This document shows, one piece after another, positions 27,943-37,633 of a stretch of DNA of 64,000 nt. The stretch covers positions 124,001 to 188,000 of the forward strand of contig JAGYJP010000002.1 in the NCBI GenBank assembly GCA_018402075.1, in the 5' to 3' direction. How positions within the stretch are numbered: the first letter of the stretch is position 1; each line of letters begins with the position of its first letter. The position numbers were made by a program, and so were the translations under genes. Source of the DNA: Candidatus Nanopelagicales bacterium. GTDB lineage: Bacteria > Actinomycetota > Actinomycetes > S36-B12. A model generated the notes under the pieces. The model made no database searches and was not told the DNA's origin. It saw only the letters and a program-made list of their open reading frames with translations.

Positions 27943-28590
27943 TCCAAGTTGTTTCACCGAGTGCATCATGCTGCCGTCGTAATACTTGGGAATGCTGTGA
28001 AAACCAATTGGTGTTTTTCCATCGTTGCCATAAGCAAAGCGAGTCATGTGGTCAAAGGTCACTTTGGAGTTAGGGTTGCCACTGCGTTCTGACTTAGAGT
28101 AAATCTTGTATTCTCCCTTGACAGGTCGATCCCACCGACCAACAATCGGGAACCGATACACGACTTCATTCTTTTTGTTCATGACCCATACGGTCATCAA
28201 TGTTTTGTCATAAACGATCCGACGCCCGGTATTTTCATCAAGCGGCATCTCCGGAATATTTTTTGCCTTACGCTCGCGCGTCGCAGCCTTGGGCTTCTTC
28301 GGCTTTGGTGTCGCGAGTGGGGTCGCGAGTGGTGTCGCGAGTGGGGTCGCGAGTGGTGTCGCGAGTGGTGTCGCGAGTGGTGTCGCGGACGGGGCAACGG
28401 ATGGAACCTCCGATGGGTTTTCTGATGGGTTTTCTGATGGAGCATCAGTTGGCGAGGGAGAGTTTCCAGTTTGTGATTCGGACGCGGTGGCATTTGAGGT
28501 ATTGACGTTAATCACGCCCACAATGCCGCCAGCGAGAAGCGCTACTGCCAGGAGTGCGATCACTGGGATCATGAATGGGGGAAGTTTCAC
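27835..28590 (-). CDS. L,D-transpeptidase (YkuD) with repetitive Pro/Ala/Thr linker
   Basis: 251-residue envelope protein. An uncleaved-type signal/anchor helix (8-28), then a low-complexity linker (PSENPSENPSEVPS; six repeats of PLAT), then a YkuD domain from about 122: RIVYDKTLMTVWVMN, GFHSIP (His198), and TGGCIRM (Cys224) where most relatives have SHGCIR. It probably forms 3-3 or protein crosslinks in peptidoglycan. GTG start without a clear ribosome-binding site. The 3' 108 bp are antisense to the end of the CpaE-like gene, an unusually long coding overlap. Confidence 0.88.
   Translation of the reverse strand: MKLPPFMIPVIALLAVALLAGGIVGVINVNTSNATASESQTGNSPSPTDAPSENPSENPSEVPSVAPSATPLATPLATPLATPLATPLATPLATPKPKKPKAATRERKAKNIPEMPLDENTGRRIVYDKTLMTVWVMNKKNEVVYRFPIVGRWDRPVKGEYKIYSKSERSGNPNSKVTFDHMTRFAYGNDGKTPIGFHSIPKYYDGSMMHSVKQLGLPIATGGCIRMAAEDAEKLYEWSKIGDLVVVLPSP
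28309..28380. repeat. 12-bp x6 tandem array in the L,D-transpeptidase linker
   Basis: Six contiguous copies of [T/G]GTCGCGAGTGG (third and fifth letters fixed, first base T or G), with a diverged seventh at 28381. On the minus strand each encodes PLAT in the wall-spanning linker. Confidence 0.95.
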
Positions 28591-28738
28591 CGGAGTAGTA
28601 TGTCACGAAACTCACAAAACCTGTGTTCTCAGGGCTGGAAGTCGCTTTCACGTGTGAGAATAGTGGGATGTGCTCGAAGAGAGTCTCGAGATTGATCGAT
28701 TTAGGGTTTACCCTGAAGCCTGCCATGCTAGGAACTAC

Positions 28739-30241
28739 ATGGACAGGCTGAGCAGTCTCGATGCTTCCTTTCTCTATATTGAGTCTGACGAGGCCCCGCT
28801 CAACATTGGCACGGTCTCAATTTTTCAGGCACCCGAATCTGGTTTTGATCACGAGCGCCTCGTAGCCCTCATTCGTCGACGTCTGGCCTTTGTTCCCCGT
28901 TATCGCCAACGAGTCAAGCGGGTACCACTTGGGATTTTCCGCCCCGTGTGGGTTGACGACACGCAATTTGATGTCTCCTTCCATGTGCGCCGCTCGGCAT
29001 TACCTAAGCCAGGTACTCGTCAGCAATTAGATGAACTCGTGGCCAGGCTCATGAGCAGACCTTTAGATCGAAGTCGACCCCTGTGGGAGATGTATCTGAT
29101 TGAGGGATTGGCTGATGGCCAATTTGCCATTGTGACCAAGAGCCATGAAGCACTTGTCGATGGTCTTGCCGCACTTGATATCTCCCAAGTGATCTTAGAT
29201 GCGCACCCTGAAACACCTGCCGGGCCACCTGACTCGTGGCGCCCACAAAGTGAACCGAGTTCCATTGAATTAGTGAGTGCCAGCGTGACAGAAGTATTAA
29301 CCCGTCCCACGGCGGCCCTTGATGTTGCGGTGAGCACTGCCCGTGAAGCAGTCACGAATGTCCAAGAAGTCGTTGATGGTGGAATACAGGCGGTTCGTGA
29401 TTCTGTACAAGGTGTCGTGTCGCTGGCGAAATTGGGAACAAGTTCACCACTGAAAGCCAAAATTGGTGCGCAGCGTCGATTCCATTCCTTTGACATTGAA
29501 TTAGAACAACTGAGATATTTGAAATCGGAAGCTCGCAGAGTGGGCATAGAAGCAACACTCAATGACATTATTTTGTCCATTGTCACAGGGGCCATGCGGT
29601 CTTGGCTGGTCAAACACGACTCACTGTTCACAGGCGCTCTCGGCAATGGTCGATTCAGGGCATTAGTGCCAGTCTCACTTGAGGCACCCGGCCCTGATCC
29701 GGATGGATTGGGAGGGCGCGTTAATGCCTATCTCATTGACTTACCCATTCATGAATTCGATCCAGCCAATCGGCTTGAAGAAATTGTGAATCAAATGTCA
29801 GTGCTCGATCCCAGCAATGAGTTCATGGGTGCTGGGGCCATTGTTCAAATTGCCGGATTCGGTCCGGCCACCATGCATGCACTCGGCGCTCGGGTGGCCT
29901 CGACTCTTGCGCGCCGTACTTATGACCTCACTGTCACCAATGTGCCCGGACCCCAACATGCCCTGTTTGCGTCAGGATCAGAAATGATTGCGACCTATCC
30001 GAGTATTCCACTTGTTCCCGGGCAGGCATTGAGTATTGGACTCACAAGTTACAACGGTGTATTGCATATTGGTCTCATGTCAGACAGAGACGCAGTTTCC
30101 GACCTCTCGGTACTTGCATCGGGTTTCACCGACTCTGTGATTGGAATGCGCGCTTCATTGAACCAGCGTTACATGCAAGGCTCACGTCGCACCATTGCCG
30201 CGACAGAATCGGTCCCACACCTGAGGGTGGTGAACGATTAG
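28739..30241 (+). CDS. wax ester synthase/diacylglycerol acyltransferase family protein
   Basis: 500 residues from ATG 28739 (AGGA 6 nt upstream). WS/DGAT family: N-terminal LSSLDASFLYIESDEAPLNIG, PLWEMYLIEGL, C-terminal VTNVPGP and PLVPGQALSIGLTSYNG. These enzymes make storage wax esters or triacylglycerol from acyl-CoA. The catalytic HHxxxDG motif reads HEALVDG (His136, Glu137, Asp141): the second histidine is replaced by glutamate, so classical acyltransferase activity is uncertain. A patatin-like lipase follows after 2 bp, suggesting a lipid storage or turnover unit. The 148-bp gap upstream is shared with the L,D-transpeptidase. Confidence 0.88.
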   Translation: MDRLSSLDASFLYIESDEAPLNIGTVSIFQAPESGFDHERLVALIRRRLAFVPRYRQRVKRVPLGIFRPVWVDDTQFDVSFHVRRSALPKPGTRQQLDELVARLMSRPLDRSRPLWEMYLIEGLADGQFAIVTKSHEALVDGLAALDISQVILDAHPETPAGPPDSWRPQSEPSSIELVSASVTEVLTRPTAALDVAVSTAREAVTNVQEVVDGGIQAVRDSVQGVVSLAKLGTSSPLKAKIGAQRRFHSFDIELEQLRYLKSEARRVGIEATLNDIILSIVTGAMRSWLVKHDSLFTGALGNGRFRALVPVSLEAPGPDPDGLGGRVNAYLIDLPIHEFDPANRLEEIVNQMSVLDPSNEFMGAGAIVQIAGFGPATMHALGARVASTLARRTYDLTVTNVPGPQHALFASGSEMIATYPSIPLVPGQALSIGLTSYNGVLHIGLMSDRDAVSDLSVLASGFTDSVIGMRASLNQRYMQGSRRTIAATESVPHLRVVND

Positions 30242-30243
30242 CC

Positions 30244-31200
30244 GTGAGTAATCCCAAGAGGGCCGTCGTTATCGGTGGCGGGGGTGTGCTTGGCGGAACC
30301 TGGGCGGTGGGCGCCCTGAGTGCATTAGAACAAAGCCAAGGTTTCTCCGTTAACGAGGTAGATCTTTTGGTGGGTACATCTGCCGGCTCCGTGTTGGCTG
30401 GACTGATAGCCAGTGGTGTCACCATCGATGAACTCATTCAGCACTACAGCGACCAGAAAGTCACGAGCGGCCCCTTGGAGGGTTATCAATGGGACCCGCA
30501 ACGTGCCACGGGTGGTGGGCGCCCCGGTTCGCCACGACAGTGGCTACCTGGATCCCCTGGATTAATCGGTGTGGGTTTGCGCCATATAGGCAAAATGCCG
30601 GCAACAGCCGTGCTGTCCGGTTTATTGCCACAGGGCGGGAAAAGCCTTGAGCGAGTGGGTCACCTGATTGACGCTGTCTCACCCATGGGGGTATGGGCGC
30701 AATCACCACCGGAATTGTGGATTGTGGCCATGGATTATGCCACGGGAAAGCGGGTTGTCTTCGGTCGAGCGGGTGCACCGCGAGTGCCGTTATCTGATGC
30801 CGTCATGGCTTCCTGCGCAATCCCCGGATGGTTCACTCCCGTGAACATTGATGGTCGCACCTACGTGGACGGTGGGGCAATTTCAGCAACCAGTGTCGAT
30901 GTTGTTGCTGAATATGATTGCGATGAAGTGTACGTAATTGCTCCCATGGCAGCGACCGAGTCAGATCACCCGTCAGGTATCGGTGCCAAACTGGAGCGCA
31001 GATGGCGAACGCACATTACCCACACAGCGAATCAGGAAATTGGCATTGTGGAACAAGCAGGTGCACGGGTGCATTTTGCTCGTCCCACTCCTGAGGACCT
31101 CACTGCCATCGGGGCGAATCTGATGGATTCCACCCGGCGGCTACATGTCCTAGAAACGTCATTGCGTACCAGCATGCACATGTGGGCTGGTATTCACTAA
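30244..31200 (+). CDS. patatin-like phospholipase
   Basis: 318 residues of the bacterial patatin family: oxyanion loop GGGGVLGGTW, nucleophile GTSAG (Ser46), and the Asp of VDGGAISAT completing the Ser-Asp dyad. It would hydrolyse acyl esters of phospholipids or neutral lipids in the cytoplasm. GTG start 2 bp after the acyltransferase gene, so the pair is almost certainly one operon. Its stop shares a 4-nt CTAA overlap with the convergent DUF2505 gene. Confidence 0.88.
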   Translation: MSNPKRAVVIGGGGVLGGTWAVGALSALEQSQGFSVNEVDLLVGTSAGSVLAGLIASGVTIDELIQHYSDQKVTSGPLEGYQWDPQRATGGGRPGSPRQWLPGSPGLIGVGLRHIGKMPATAVLSGLLPQGGKSLERVGHLIDAVSPMGVWAQSPPELWIVAMDYATGKRVVFGRAGAPRVPLSDAVMASCAIPGWFTPVNIDGRTYVDGGAISATSVDVVAEYDCDEVYVIAPMAATESDHPSGIGAKLERRWRTHITHTANQEIGIVEQAGARVHFARPTPEDLTAIGANLMDSTRRLHVLETSLRTSMHMWAGIH

Positions 31201-31691
31201 AGCCTCTCGCGCGCAACCTGCTCTTCCGCATTCAAATAACGAGCAGTCTGTTCGGCAGCTACTTTCTCAATTTTCCCACCGATAAAGGGAACCGACGCGG
31301 TGAATTTCCCTGTTGTGGTGATGGTGGTTTCATCGGAGCCAGGGTTCGGTGTGAGCGCCAGGCGTCCCTCAAATTTCATGGGGCCGGAGAACTCGACATT
31401 GACCTGAGCCGAGCGTGATCCATCTGGTCCCGGTGGTGTCCACATTTGAGTTTCGGTGGCCGTAATCGTGTCCCCAACAAGTGATCGCGCAGGTCCGGGT
31501 AGATCAGCGGGGAGAACTCGAGTGCTTACAAGGGTCATGGAGCCATCAGGACCAGGGGAGACGCTGGCGGTAGCCGAGAGCGAGCCGGTCGCGGCACACT
31601 TCGCAAGAATAAAGTCTTCATTGGCCAATAGCGCGAAAAGAGTTTCCGGGGCAACGGGAAATATCTGCGTGTGTGTGAAGTCGGTGGGCAT
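31197..31691 (-). CDS. DUF2505 (SRPBCC-like) protein
   Basis: 164 residues from ATG 31691 (a GTG-type upstream extension to 31730 is not family-like). Matches the actinobacterial DUF2505 group within the START/polyketide-cyclase superfamily: FTHTQIFPVAPETLFALLANEDF start, alternating beta strands (VSTRVLPADLPGP, VNVEFSGPMKFEGRLALTP) and a long C-terminal helix. A hydrophobic ligand pocket is expected; the ligand is unknown. Divergent from the glutamate dehydrogenase gene, 76 bp apart. Confidence 0.8.
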   Translation of the reverse strand: MPTDFTHTQIFPVAPETLFALLANEDFILAKCAATGSLSATASVSPGPDGSMTLVSTRVLPADLPGPARSLVGDTITATETQMWTPPGPDGSRSAQVNVEFSGPMKFEGRLALTPNPGSDETTITTTGKFTASVPFIGGKIEKVAAEQTARYLNAEEQVARERL

Positions 31692-31767
31692 GGGATTCCG
31701 TCCTATATGGTCTTGTGGTCTCGTGGTCAAGAAGCCTTGTAAGGACTACCGTAGGGGTGTGCCACCA

Positions 31768-34700
31768 GTGAGCGATCGATCCCTCGGGGTTGTGCATGAA
31801 CGCATGTTTCGCGATCTTGATTCTGAGAGCGTAGTTCCGGTACATGCCGATTCAATGGTGGTGTGGGCCGGACAGCGGGCCACGGGGCAAACAATGGTGC
31901 GGACGTGGACTCCTGAGGACCATCACGGTATGGAGGCAACGTATTCCGTCATTGAGATTGTCACCGACGACATGCCATTCCTAGTTGATTCAGTAACCGC
32001 CGAACTCACCCGCAAGGGTAAAGCGATTTATCTGGTGGCTCACCCCCAATTCGCCGTGACTCGCGAATCAGGTGAACTTGTCGAGGTTCATGACATTGAT
32101 GTGAACGCAATCGCCGAAGGCATGATTGCCGAGTCGTGGATGCATATCCATGTGGAGCGAGATTTTGTTACTCAGGACCTCGACTCAGTCGTTGAAGGAA
32201 TTAGGAGTGTCCTCTCTGATGTACGCAAGGCTGTTGCCGACTGGTCGCTGATGCGCACAAAGGCAATTGAGATCTCGGGGGTCCTGCGCAGGGAACCACT
32301 TGGGCAGGTGACTGAAACACAGCGCGACGAAACCATTGCTCTTTTGGACTGGTTGACCCAAGATAGTTTTACTTTTATTGGTTACCGCGAGTACATGCTT
32401 GTCGACGTTAATGGTGAAGATGCTTTAGCTCCGGTACCTCACACTGGCTTGGGCATCTTGCGACAACCAGAGCAGCGTGGTGAGGTGTCCGAAAGTTTCG
32501 CGCAGTTACCCGTTGCCGTCCGAGCCAAGGCTCGTGAGCAGGAATTATTGGTCTTAAGCAAGGCCAATTCTAGGTCCACGGTTCACCGGCCAGGGTATTT
32601 GGATTACATCGGGATAAAAACATTTAATGATCAAGGTGAAGTTGTTGGTGAGCGGCGATTCCTTGGACTTTTTGCCGCACATGCTTACTCGGATTCGGTC
32701 TTAGAGATTCCTGTCTTGCGGGAAAAAGCGCGCCAAGTGGAACGTGAGCTTCAATTGATTCCTGGGTCGCACAGTGCAAAGGACCTCGAGGAATTTCTCG
32801 ATACATATCCGCGCGATGAACTTTTTCAGATAACAGTGAACCAACTCACGAAAATCGCAAAGTCAGTGTTATTGCTGCAAGAACGACGCCAAACTAAGTT
32901 GTACCTGCGCAATGACCCCTATGGAAGATTTGTTTCGGCCCTCATCTATTTCCCTCGGGACCGATACACCACCGCAGTGCGACTTGAATTGGAAGAAGTT
33001 CTGCGGAACACATTCGGTGGCACCCATGTGGATTATTCGGCTCGCGTCAGTGAATCGGTGCTCGCGCGCATGCACTACATCATTCACGTTGAGCCAAGTG
33101 AAGAAATTCCAGAGATCGAGCCAAGTGATCTTGAACGCAGGCTTGCAGATGCCACCCGAAGTTGGGAGGATGATTACCAGTCAATTCTGATTGACCAGGG
33201 TATTTCCCATCTCATTAAGTCATATACGGATTCCTTCCCCGAGTCATATAAAGAAGACTTTGATCCCGCCACAGGTGTGAATGACACTGTAATTATTGAA
33301 GGTCTTGAGCCCGAGGAACTAGCACTCGATCTTTATGCACCAGTTGTGTCAGACTCCAGGGATCTTCGCTTCAAGGTCATTCGAGTTGGGGCGGCCATGT
33401 CTCTGACGCGAATTCTTCCGATTCTTGAGAGGTTAGGTGTCGATGTTCTTGACGAACATCCCCATGAAGTTGAGCGCAAGGATCTACAGTCAGCTTGGGT
33501 ACTGGATTTCGGAATTGTGTTACCCGAGGGAGAGATCCATAGCCCAGATACGCTTTTTGCCCGCTTCGAGGATGCTTTTAGAGCAGCATGGTTTGGTCGA
33601 ACTGAATCAGACTCATTTAATTCCTTGATTGTCACAGCGGGAGTGACATGGCGCGACTGCACCATTATTCGTGCTTATGCCAGATACATGCGACAAATTG
33701 GTACATCATTCGGTCAGGGGTATATCGAATCCGTGATACTGGGTAATAGCAATGTTGCGCGATTATTGATTGAGTTTTTCCGCATTCGCTTTGATCCCGA
33801 ATTTCCTGGTGACAGGAGTGTGGTTCAGGAATCTGCAGTAGAACAATTTGAGTACGCACTCACCGAAGTACCTTCACTCGATCACGATCGAATCCTGCGC
33901 ATGTTCTGGGACATGATCGCAGCAACCGTGCGCACCAATTTTTATCAAGAGAACATCTTCTCGCTGGATTCCACGACTGCACTAGCATTCAAATTGGAGC
34001 CGCGCCGGATTCCCGACATTCCCTTGCCGCGTCCAGCACATGAAATTTGGGTGTATTCCCCGCACGTTGAGGGTGTCCATTTACGGTTCGGTGACATAGC
34101 GCGAGGGGGATTGCGATGGAGTGATCGCCGTGAAGATTTCCGCACGGAAATCCTTGGGTTGGTGAAAGCCCAGGAAGTAAAAAATGCTGTGATCGTGCCC
34201 GTTGGAGCTAAGGGCGGTTTTTTTGCCAAGCGGTTACCTGATCCGTCCATCGACCGAAATGCTTGGCTGGGTGCGGGGGTCAACGCCTATCAAGATTTTA
34301 TTCGATCGCTGTTGTCAGTGACCGATAATTTAATTGATTCCCAAGTCATTCCGCCGGCAGATGTGGTCTGCCATGACCCATCGGATACTTACTTGGTGGT
34401 TGCCGCAGATAAAGGCACAGCAACCTTTTCTGACATTGCAAATTCAATTGCTTTGGAGGAGGGCTTCTGGTTGGGCGATGCTTTTGCATCTGGTGGCTCT
34501 GCAGGCTATGACCACAAGGCCATGGGTATCACCGCACGGGGAGCATGGGAATCTGTGAAGCGCCACTTCTTTGAGATGGAAATAGATACCCAACAACAAG
34601 ATTTCACCGTGATTGGTATCGGAGACATGAGCGGTGATGTTTTTGGCAACGGAATGTTGCTCAGTACGCATATTCGGTTACTCGGAGCATTTGATCACCG

Positions 34701-36510
34701 ACATATTTTTATAGACCCAACTCCTGACGCAGCGTCAAGTTATCAGGAACGCCAACGATTATTTGACCTTCCTGGCTCCTCGTGGGCTGATTACAATTCG
34801 GAATTAATTTCCGCGGGCGGTGGCATCTTCTCGAGGGCGGCCAAATCAATTGCAATCACCCCGGAAATGCGCGATGCACTGAGTATTGATCTTGTCACAG
34901 AGACATGTAGTCCAGACCAACTCATCACGGCGATTTTGAGAGCACCCGCCCAACTTTTGTGGAATGGAGGAATTGGCACCTATGTCAAAGCCAGTACTGA
35001 AACAAATATTGATGTGGGAGACAAAGCAAATGATGCCATCAGAATCAACGGGACCGATTTAAGGGCGCAGGTTGTTGGCGAGGGCGGAAATCTTGGGTTC
35101 TCTCAACTGGGACGAGTGGAGGCTGCGCGGCGGGGTGTGCGCATTAACACCGATGCAATTGATAACTCAGCGGGCGTTGACACATCTGACCACGAAGTCA
35201 ATATCAAGATCCTTTTGGCACCGGTGATAGCGAATGGCATCATCACGTTGGAACAGCGGGATCAATTACTTCGAGATATGACTGAAACTGTTGGTGATTT
35301 GGTATTGCGAGATAACTTTAATCAAAACGTTTTGCTCTCCAATGCCCGGGCCGGAGCGATTCGCCTGCTCAATGTGCATCAACGAATGATTAAGGACCTG
35401 GAGCGGAAAGAAATTCTTAATCGCTCACTTGAGTATCTCCCCGACGACGAAGAATTTGCGACTCGGAAGGCAGCATCAGAGGGATTGACATCTCCTGAAT
35501 TAGCAGTTCTCCTGGCTTACGCCAAGATCGATGTCACTCGTAGTCTCAATGAATCTGTACTTGGCATGGATCCTTGGTGCGATCACATTGTGATGGATTA
35601 CTTCCCGCAACTTCTGGTGCGGTTATACAGACCTGAAATCATTCACCATCCTTTGCGATCAGCAATTGCCAACACGGTTATTGCTAATCAACTTATCAAT
35701 GTTGGCGGGATCACATTTGTCTTCAGGGCGGTAGAGGAAACTGGAGCTAGCACAGTTGAGGTAGTGAAAGCTGCATTAGCTGCCATGAAAATCTTTGGGA
35801 TTGACACGACTTGGAACTGGATTAACGAACTACCTTCAACGGTTCCGGCAAAGGCGCGAACAGCGCTTCACCTCGAAGTAAGGCGATTGCTGGACCGAGC
35901 GGTTCGTTGGTTCTTGCAAAACAGGGGCTCTGGAATTGATATTGCTGCTGAAGTGGAAACCTACGAATCGACGGTAAATGAATATGCATCGGGCGTTTCG
36001 GGAGCGTTGAAGGGACAAGAATCCGAGAGGTTCCTGCGAATGACCCAACGCTTTGTGGATGCAGGAGCGCCGGAAGATCTTGCACGGCGTGCTGCAGGCG
36101 GACTTGATGTCTTTAGCCTATTAGACATTACGGAAATCGCCCGTAAAACAGATATTTCCATGCCGGAAGTAATAGAACTGTATTTCACGCTGTCCGAAAG
36201 GTTTGATGTTGATCGATTGTTGGTCCGGATAACCGGGTTGCCCCGGGGAGATCGATGGACGGCGCTAGCGCGACAAGCTATGCGTACCGATCTTTACGCG
36301 GTGATTGGTGAGTTAACTTTGCGTGTGGGAGAGTCAACAAACCCTGGAACGGCTGCAGAACGCATTCGTCAATGGGAATCGAGCCGAATTGAGGGGATTG
36401 CCCGAACGCGTTCAACCCTCGATGAAATATTAGATACCGATGATACTGAGCTAGCAACAATTTCAGTGGCTCTCAGAGTTCTTCGCAATCTTGTTGCTCA
36501 GGCTGGTTGA
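31768..36510 (+). CDS. gdh: NAD-specific glutamate dehydrogenase, large (about 180 kDa) class
   Basis: Oxidatively deaminates glutamate to 2-oxoglutarate with NAD. 1580 residues, usual for the L-180 class found in actinobacteria and proteobacteria. N-terminal ACT-like regulatory modules (VTDDMPFLVDSVTAELTRKG), then the catalytic core: RFGDIARGGLRWSDRREDFRTEI, VKNAVIVPVGAKGGFF with the catalytic lysine, GDMSGDVFGNG, and VVGEGGNLGFSQLGR of the nucleotide-binding domain. Start GTG 31768 chosen for the AGGGG 10 nt upstream; GTG 31759 is possible. The frame opens at 31456 but that part is antisense to DUF2505. Confidence 0.95.
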   Translation: MSDRSLGVVHERMFRDLDSESVVPVHADSMVVWAGQRATGQTMVRTWTPEDHHGMEATYSVIEIVTDDMPFLVDSVTAELTRKGKAIYLVAHPQFAVTRESGELVEVHDIDVNAIAEGMIAESWMHIHVERDFVTQDLDSVVEGIRSVLSDVRKAVADWSLMRTKAIEISGVLRREPLGQVTETQRDETIALLDWLTQDSFTFIGYREYMLVDVNGEDALAPVPHTGLGILRQPEQRGEVSESFAQLPVAVRAKAREQELLVLSKANSRSTVHRPGYLDYIGIKTFNDQGEVVGERRFLGLFAAHAYSDSVLEIPVLREKARQVERELQLIPGSHSAKDLEEFLDTYPRDELFQITVNQLTKIAKSVLLLQERRQTKLYLRNDPYGRFVSALIYFPRDRYTTAVRLELEEVLRNTFGGTHVDYSARVSESVLARMHYIIHVEPSEEIPEIEPSDLERRLADATRSWEDDYQSILIDQGISHLIKSYTDSFPESYKEDFDPATGVNDTVIIEGLEPEELALDLYAPVVSDSRDLRFKVIRVGAAMSLTRILPILERLGVDVLDEHPHEVERKDLQSAWVLDFGIVLPEGEIHSPDTLFARFEDAFRAAWFGRTESDSFNSLIVTAGVTWRDCTIIRAYARYMRQIGTSFGQGYIESVILGNSNVARLLIEFFRIRFDPEFPGDRSVVQESAVEQFEYALTEVPSLDHDRILRMFWDMIAATVRTNFYQENIFSLDSTTALAFKLEPRRIPDIPLPRPAHEIWVYSPHVEGVHLRFGDIARGGLRWSDRREDFRTEILGLVKAQEVKNAVIVPVGAKGGFFAKRLPDPSIDRNAWLGAGVNAYQDFIRSLLSVTDNLIDSQVIPPADVVCHDPSDTYLVVAADKGTATFSDIANSIALEEGFWLGDAFASGGSAGYDHKAMGITARGAWESVKRHFFEMEIDTQQQDFTVIGIGDMSGDVFGNGMLLSTHIRLLGAFDHRHIFIDPTPDAASSYQERQRLFDLPGSSWADYNSELISAGGGIFSRAAKSIAITPEMRDALSIDLVTETCSPDQLITAILRAPAQLLWNGGIGTYVKASTETNIDVGDKANDAIRINGTDLRAQVVGEGGNLGFSQLGRVEAARRGVRINTDAIDNSAGVDTSDHEVNIKILLAPVIANGIITLEQRDQLLRDMTETVGDLVLRDNFNQNVLLSNARAGAIRLLNVHQRMIKDLERKEILNRSLEYLPDDEEFATRKAASEGLTSPELAVLLAYAKIDVTRSLNESVLGMDPWCDHIVMDYFPQLLVRLYRPEIIHHPLRSAIANTVIANQLINVGGITFVFRAVEETGASTVEVVKAALAAMKIFGIDTTWNWINELPSTVPAKARTALHLEVRRLLDRAVRWFLQNRGSGIDIAAEVETYESTVNEYASGVSGALKGQESERFLRMTQRFVDAGAPEDLARRAAGGLDVFSLLDITEIARKTDISMPEVIELYFTLSERFDVDRLLVRITGLPRGDRWTALARQAMRTDLYAVIGELTLRVGESTNPGTAAERIRQWESSRIEGIARTRSTLDEILDTDDTELATISVALRVLRNLVAQAG

Positions 36511-36514
36511 CCCT

Positions 36515-37633
36515 ATGAATACTAGATTCAGTCGCCACCTTCGTATCCCAGAAATAGGCGAGCGCGGTCAACTATTGATCGCTGATTCACGAGTACTGGT
36601 GGTGGGCACAGGGGGGCTCGGCTCGCCCGCATTGATGTACCTTGCCGCCGCGGGAGTCGGACACATTGGAATTGTGGATCACGATCTTGTGGACCTCAGC
36701 AATCTTCAGCGTCAGGTGCTTTTCGATGAAGTTTCGGTGGGCACATCAAAAACCGAGGTCGCTGTCCAAAAAATCCGGAACATGAATTCGGAGACTGAAG
36801 TGCAGGCTTACGACACCCTCCTCACCAGCGATAATGCTCTTGAAATCATCTCTGACTTTGATGTTGTCATTGATGCAACCGACAATTTCGCAACCCGCTA
36901 CCTGATTAACGACGCATGCGTCTTATTAGGTATTCCATATGTGTGGGGATCCATTTTGCGATTTGATGGTCAGCTTTCCGTTTTCGGTCAAGTAAATGGC
37001 CCGTGCTATCGCTGTGTATTCCCAGAACCTCCTGAACCAGGCACCGTCCCCAGTTGCGCAGACGCAGGTGTGCTGGGTTCCATTTGTGGTGTGATCGGCT
37101 CCATGCAGGCAACTACTGCCTTGACCCTTGTCATGGAAATGCCCAGTCCGCTTACCGGGGTCATCGGGGTATTCAATGCACTTGATATGTCTTTTGAGAA
37201 AGTTCCTGTTCACAGGAATCCCCAATGTGCCGTATGCGGGGATTCCCCCACGCTGACCGAACTTATTGACTATCCCGTGTGGTGTTCGGCTAGTGACTTG
37301 TCGTTGCCGAGGCGTGAACTCCAACAATTACTCCGGGAAAGAGAGTCAGGTTTTGCAGATTTTGTCTTGGTGGATATTCGTGAAATTGTCGAGACCCATA
37401 TGGGCATGATTCCTGGAGCAATTCATCTGCCGCTTTCTGAATTGGAGACCGCAGACCAACTTGATGCCTATATTCGGCAAGTGTGCGGCGATCGTGAGAT
37501 TATTTTTTATTGTGCGTCGGGGTATCGATCTGCAAGTGTGATCCAAGCACTGACCGACGCAGGGATGCGCAATGTGCGGCACTACCCGGGCGGATTCAAT
37601 GAGTGGAATGCTGCCAGGATCGCTCAGAGCTAG
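36515..37633 (+). CDS. moeZ: MoeZ/MoeB-like adenylyltransferase with rhodanese domain
   Basis: E1-like enzyme that activates the C-terminus of sulfur-carrier proteins (MoaD/ThiS/CysO type) and passes sulfur. 372 residues: adenylylation domain with GTGGLGSPAL (31-40), DATDNFATRYLINDA, zinc cysteine pairs CYRC and CAVC, then a rhodanese domain from about 265 with active-site CASGYRSA. The domain order matches mycobacterial MoeZ/MoeB1. ATG 36515 lies 4 nt after the gdh stop. Its stop shares a 4-nt CTAG overlap with the convergent flippase-like gene. Confidence 0.92.
   Translation: MNTRFSRHLRIPEIGERGQLLIADSRVLVVGTGGLGSPALMYLAAAGVGHIGIVDHDLVDLSNLQRQVLFDEVSVGTSKTEVAVQKIRNMNSETEVQAYDTLLTSDNALEIISDFDVVIDATDNFATRYLINDACVLLGIPYVWGSILRFDGQLSVFGQVNGPCYRCVFPEPPEPGTVPSCADAGVLGSICGVIGSMQATTALTLVMEMPSPLTGVIGVFNALDMSFEKVPVHRNPQCAVCGDSPTLTELIDYPVWCSASDLSLPRRELQQLLRERESGFADFVLVDIREIVETHMGMIPGAIHLPLSELETADQLDAYIRQVCGDREIIFYCASGYRSASVIQALTDAGMRNVRHYPGGFNEWNAARIAQS

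Noticed and set aside
28309..28380. CRISPR array (also considered for the arrays at 10907 and 25652)
   Set aside because: Units are 12-15 bp, directly adjacent and without spacers; simple tandem repeats, no cas genes.
31456..31767. 104-residue N-terminal extension of glutamate dehydrogenase
   Set aside because: Lies antisense over DUF2505 and is not family-like; GTG 31768 has a ribosome-binding site and gives the usual length.
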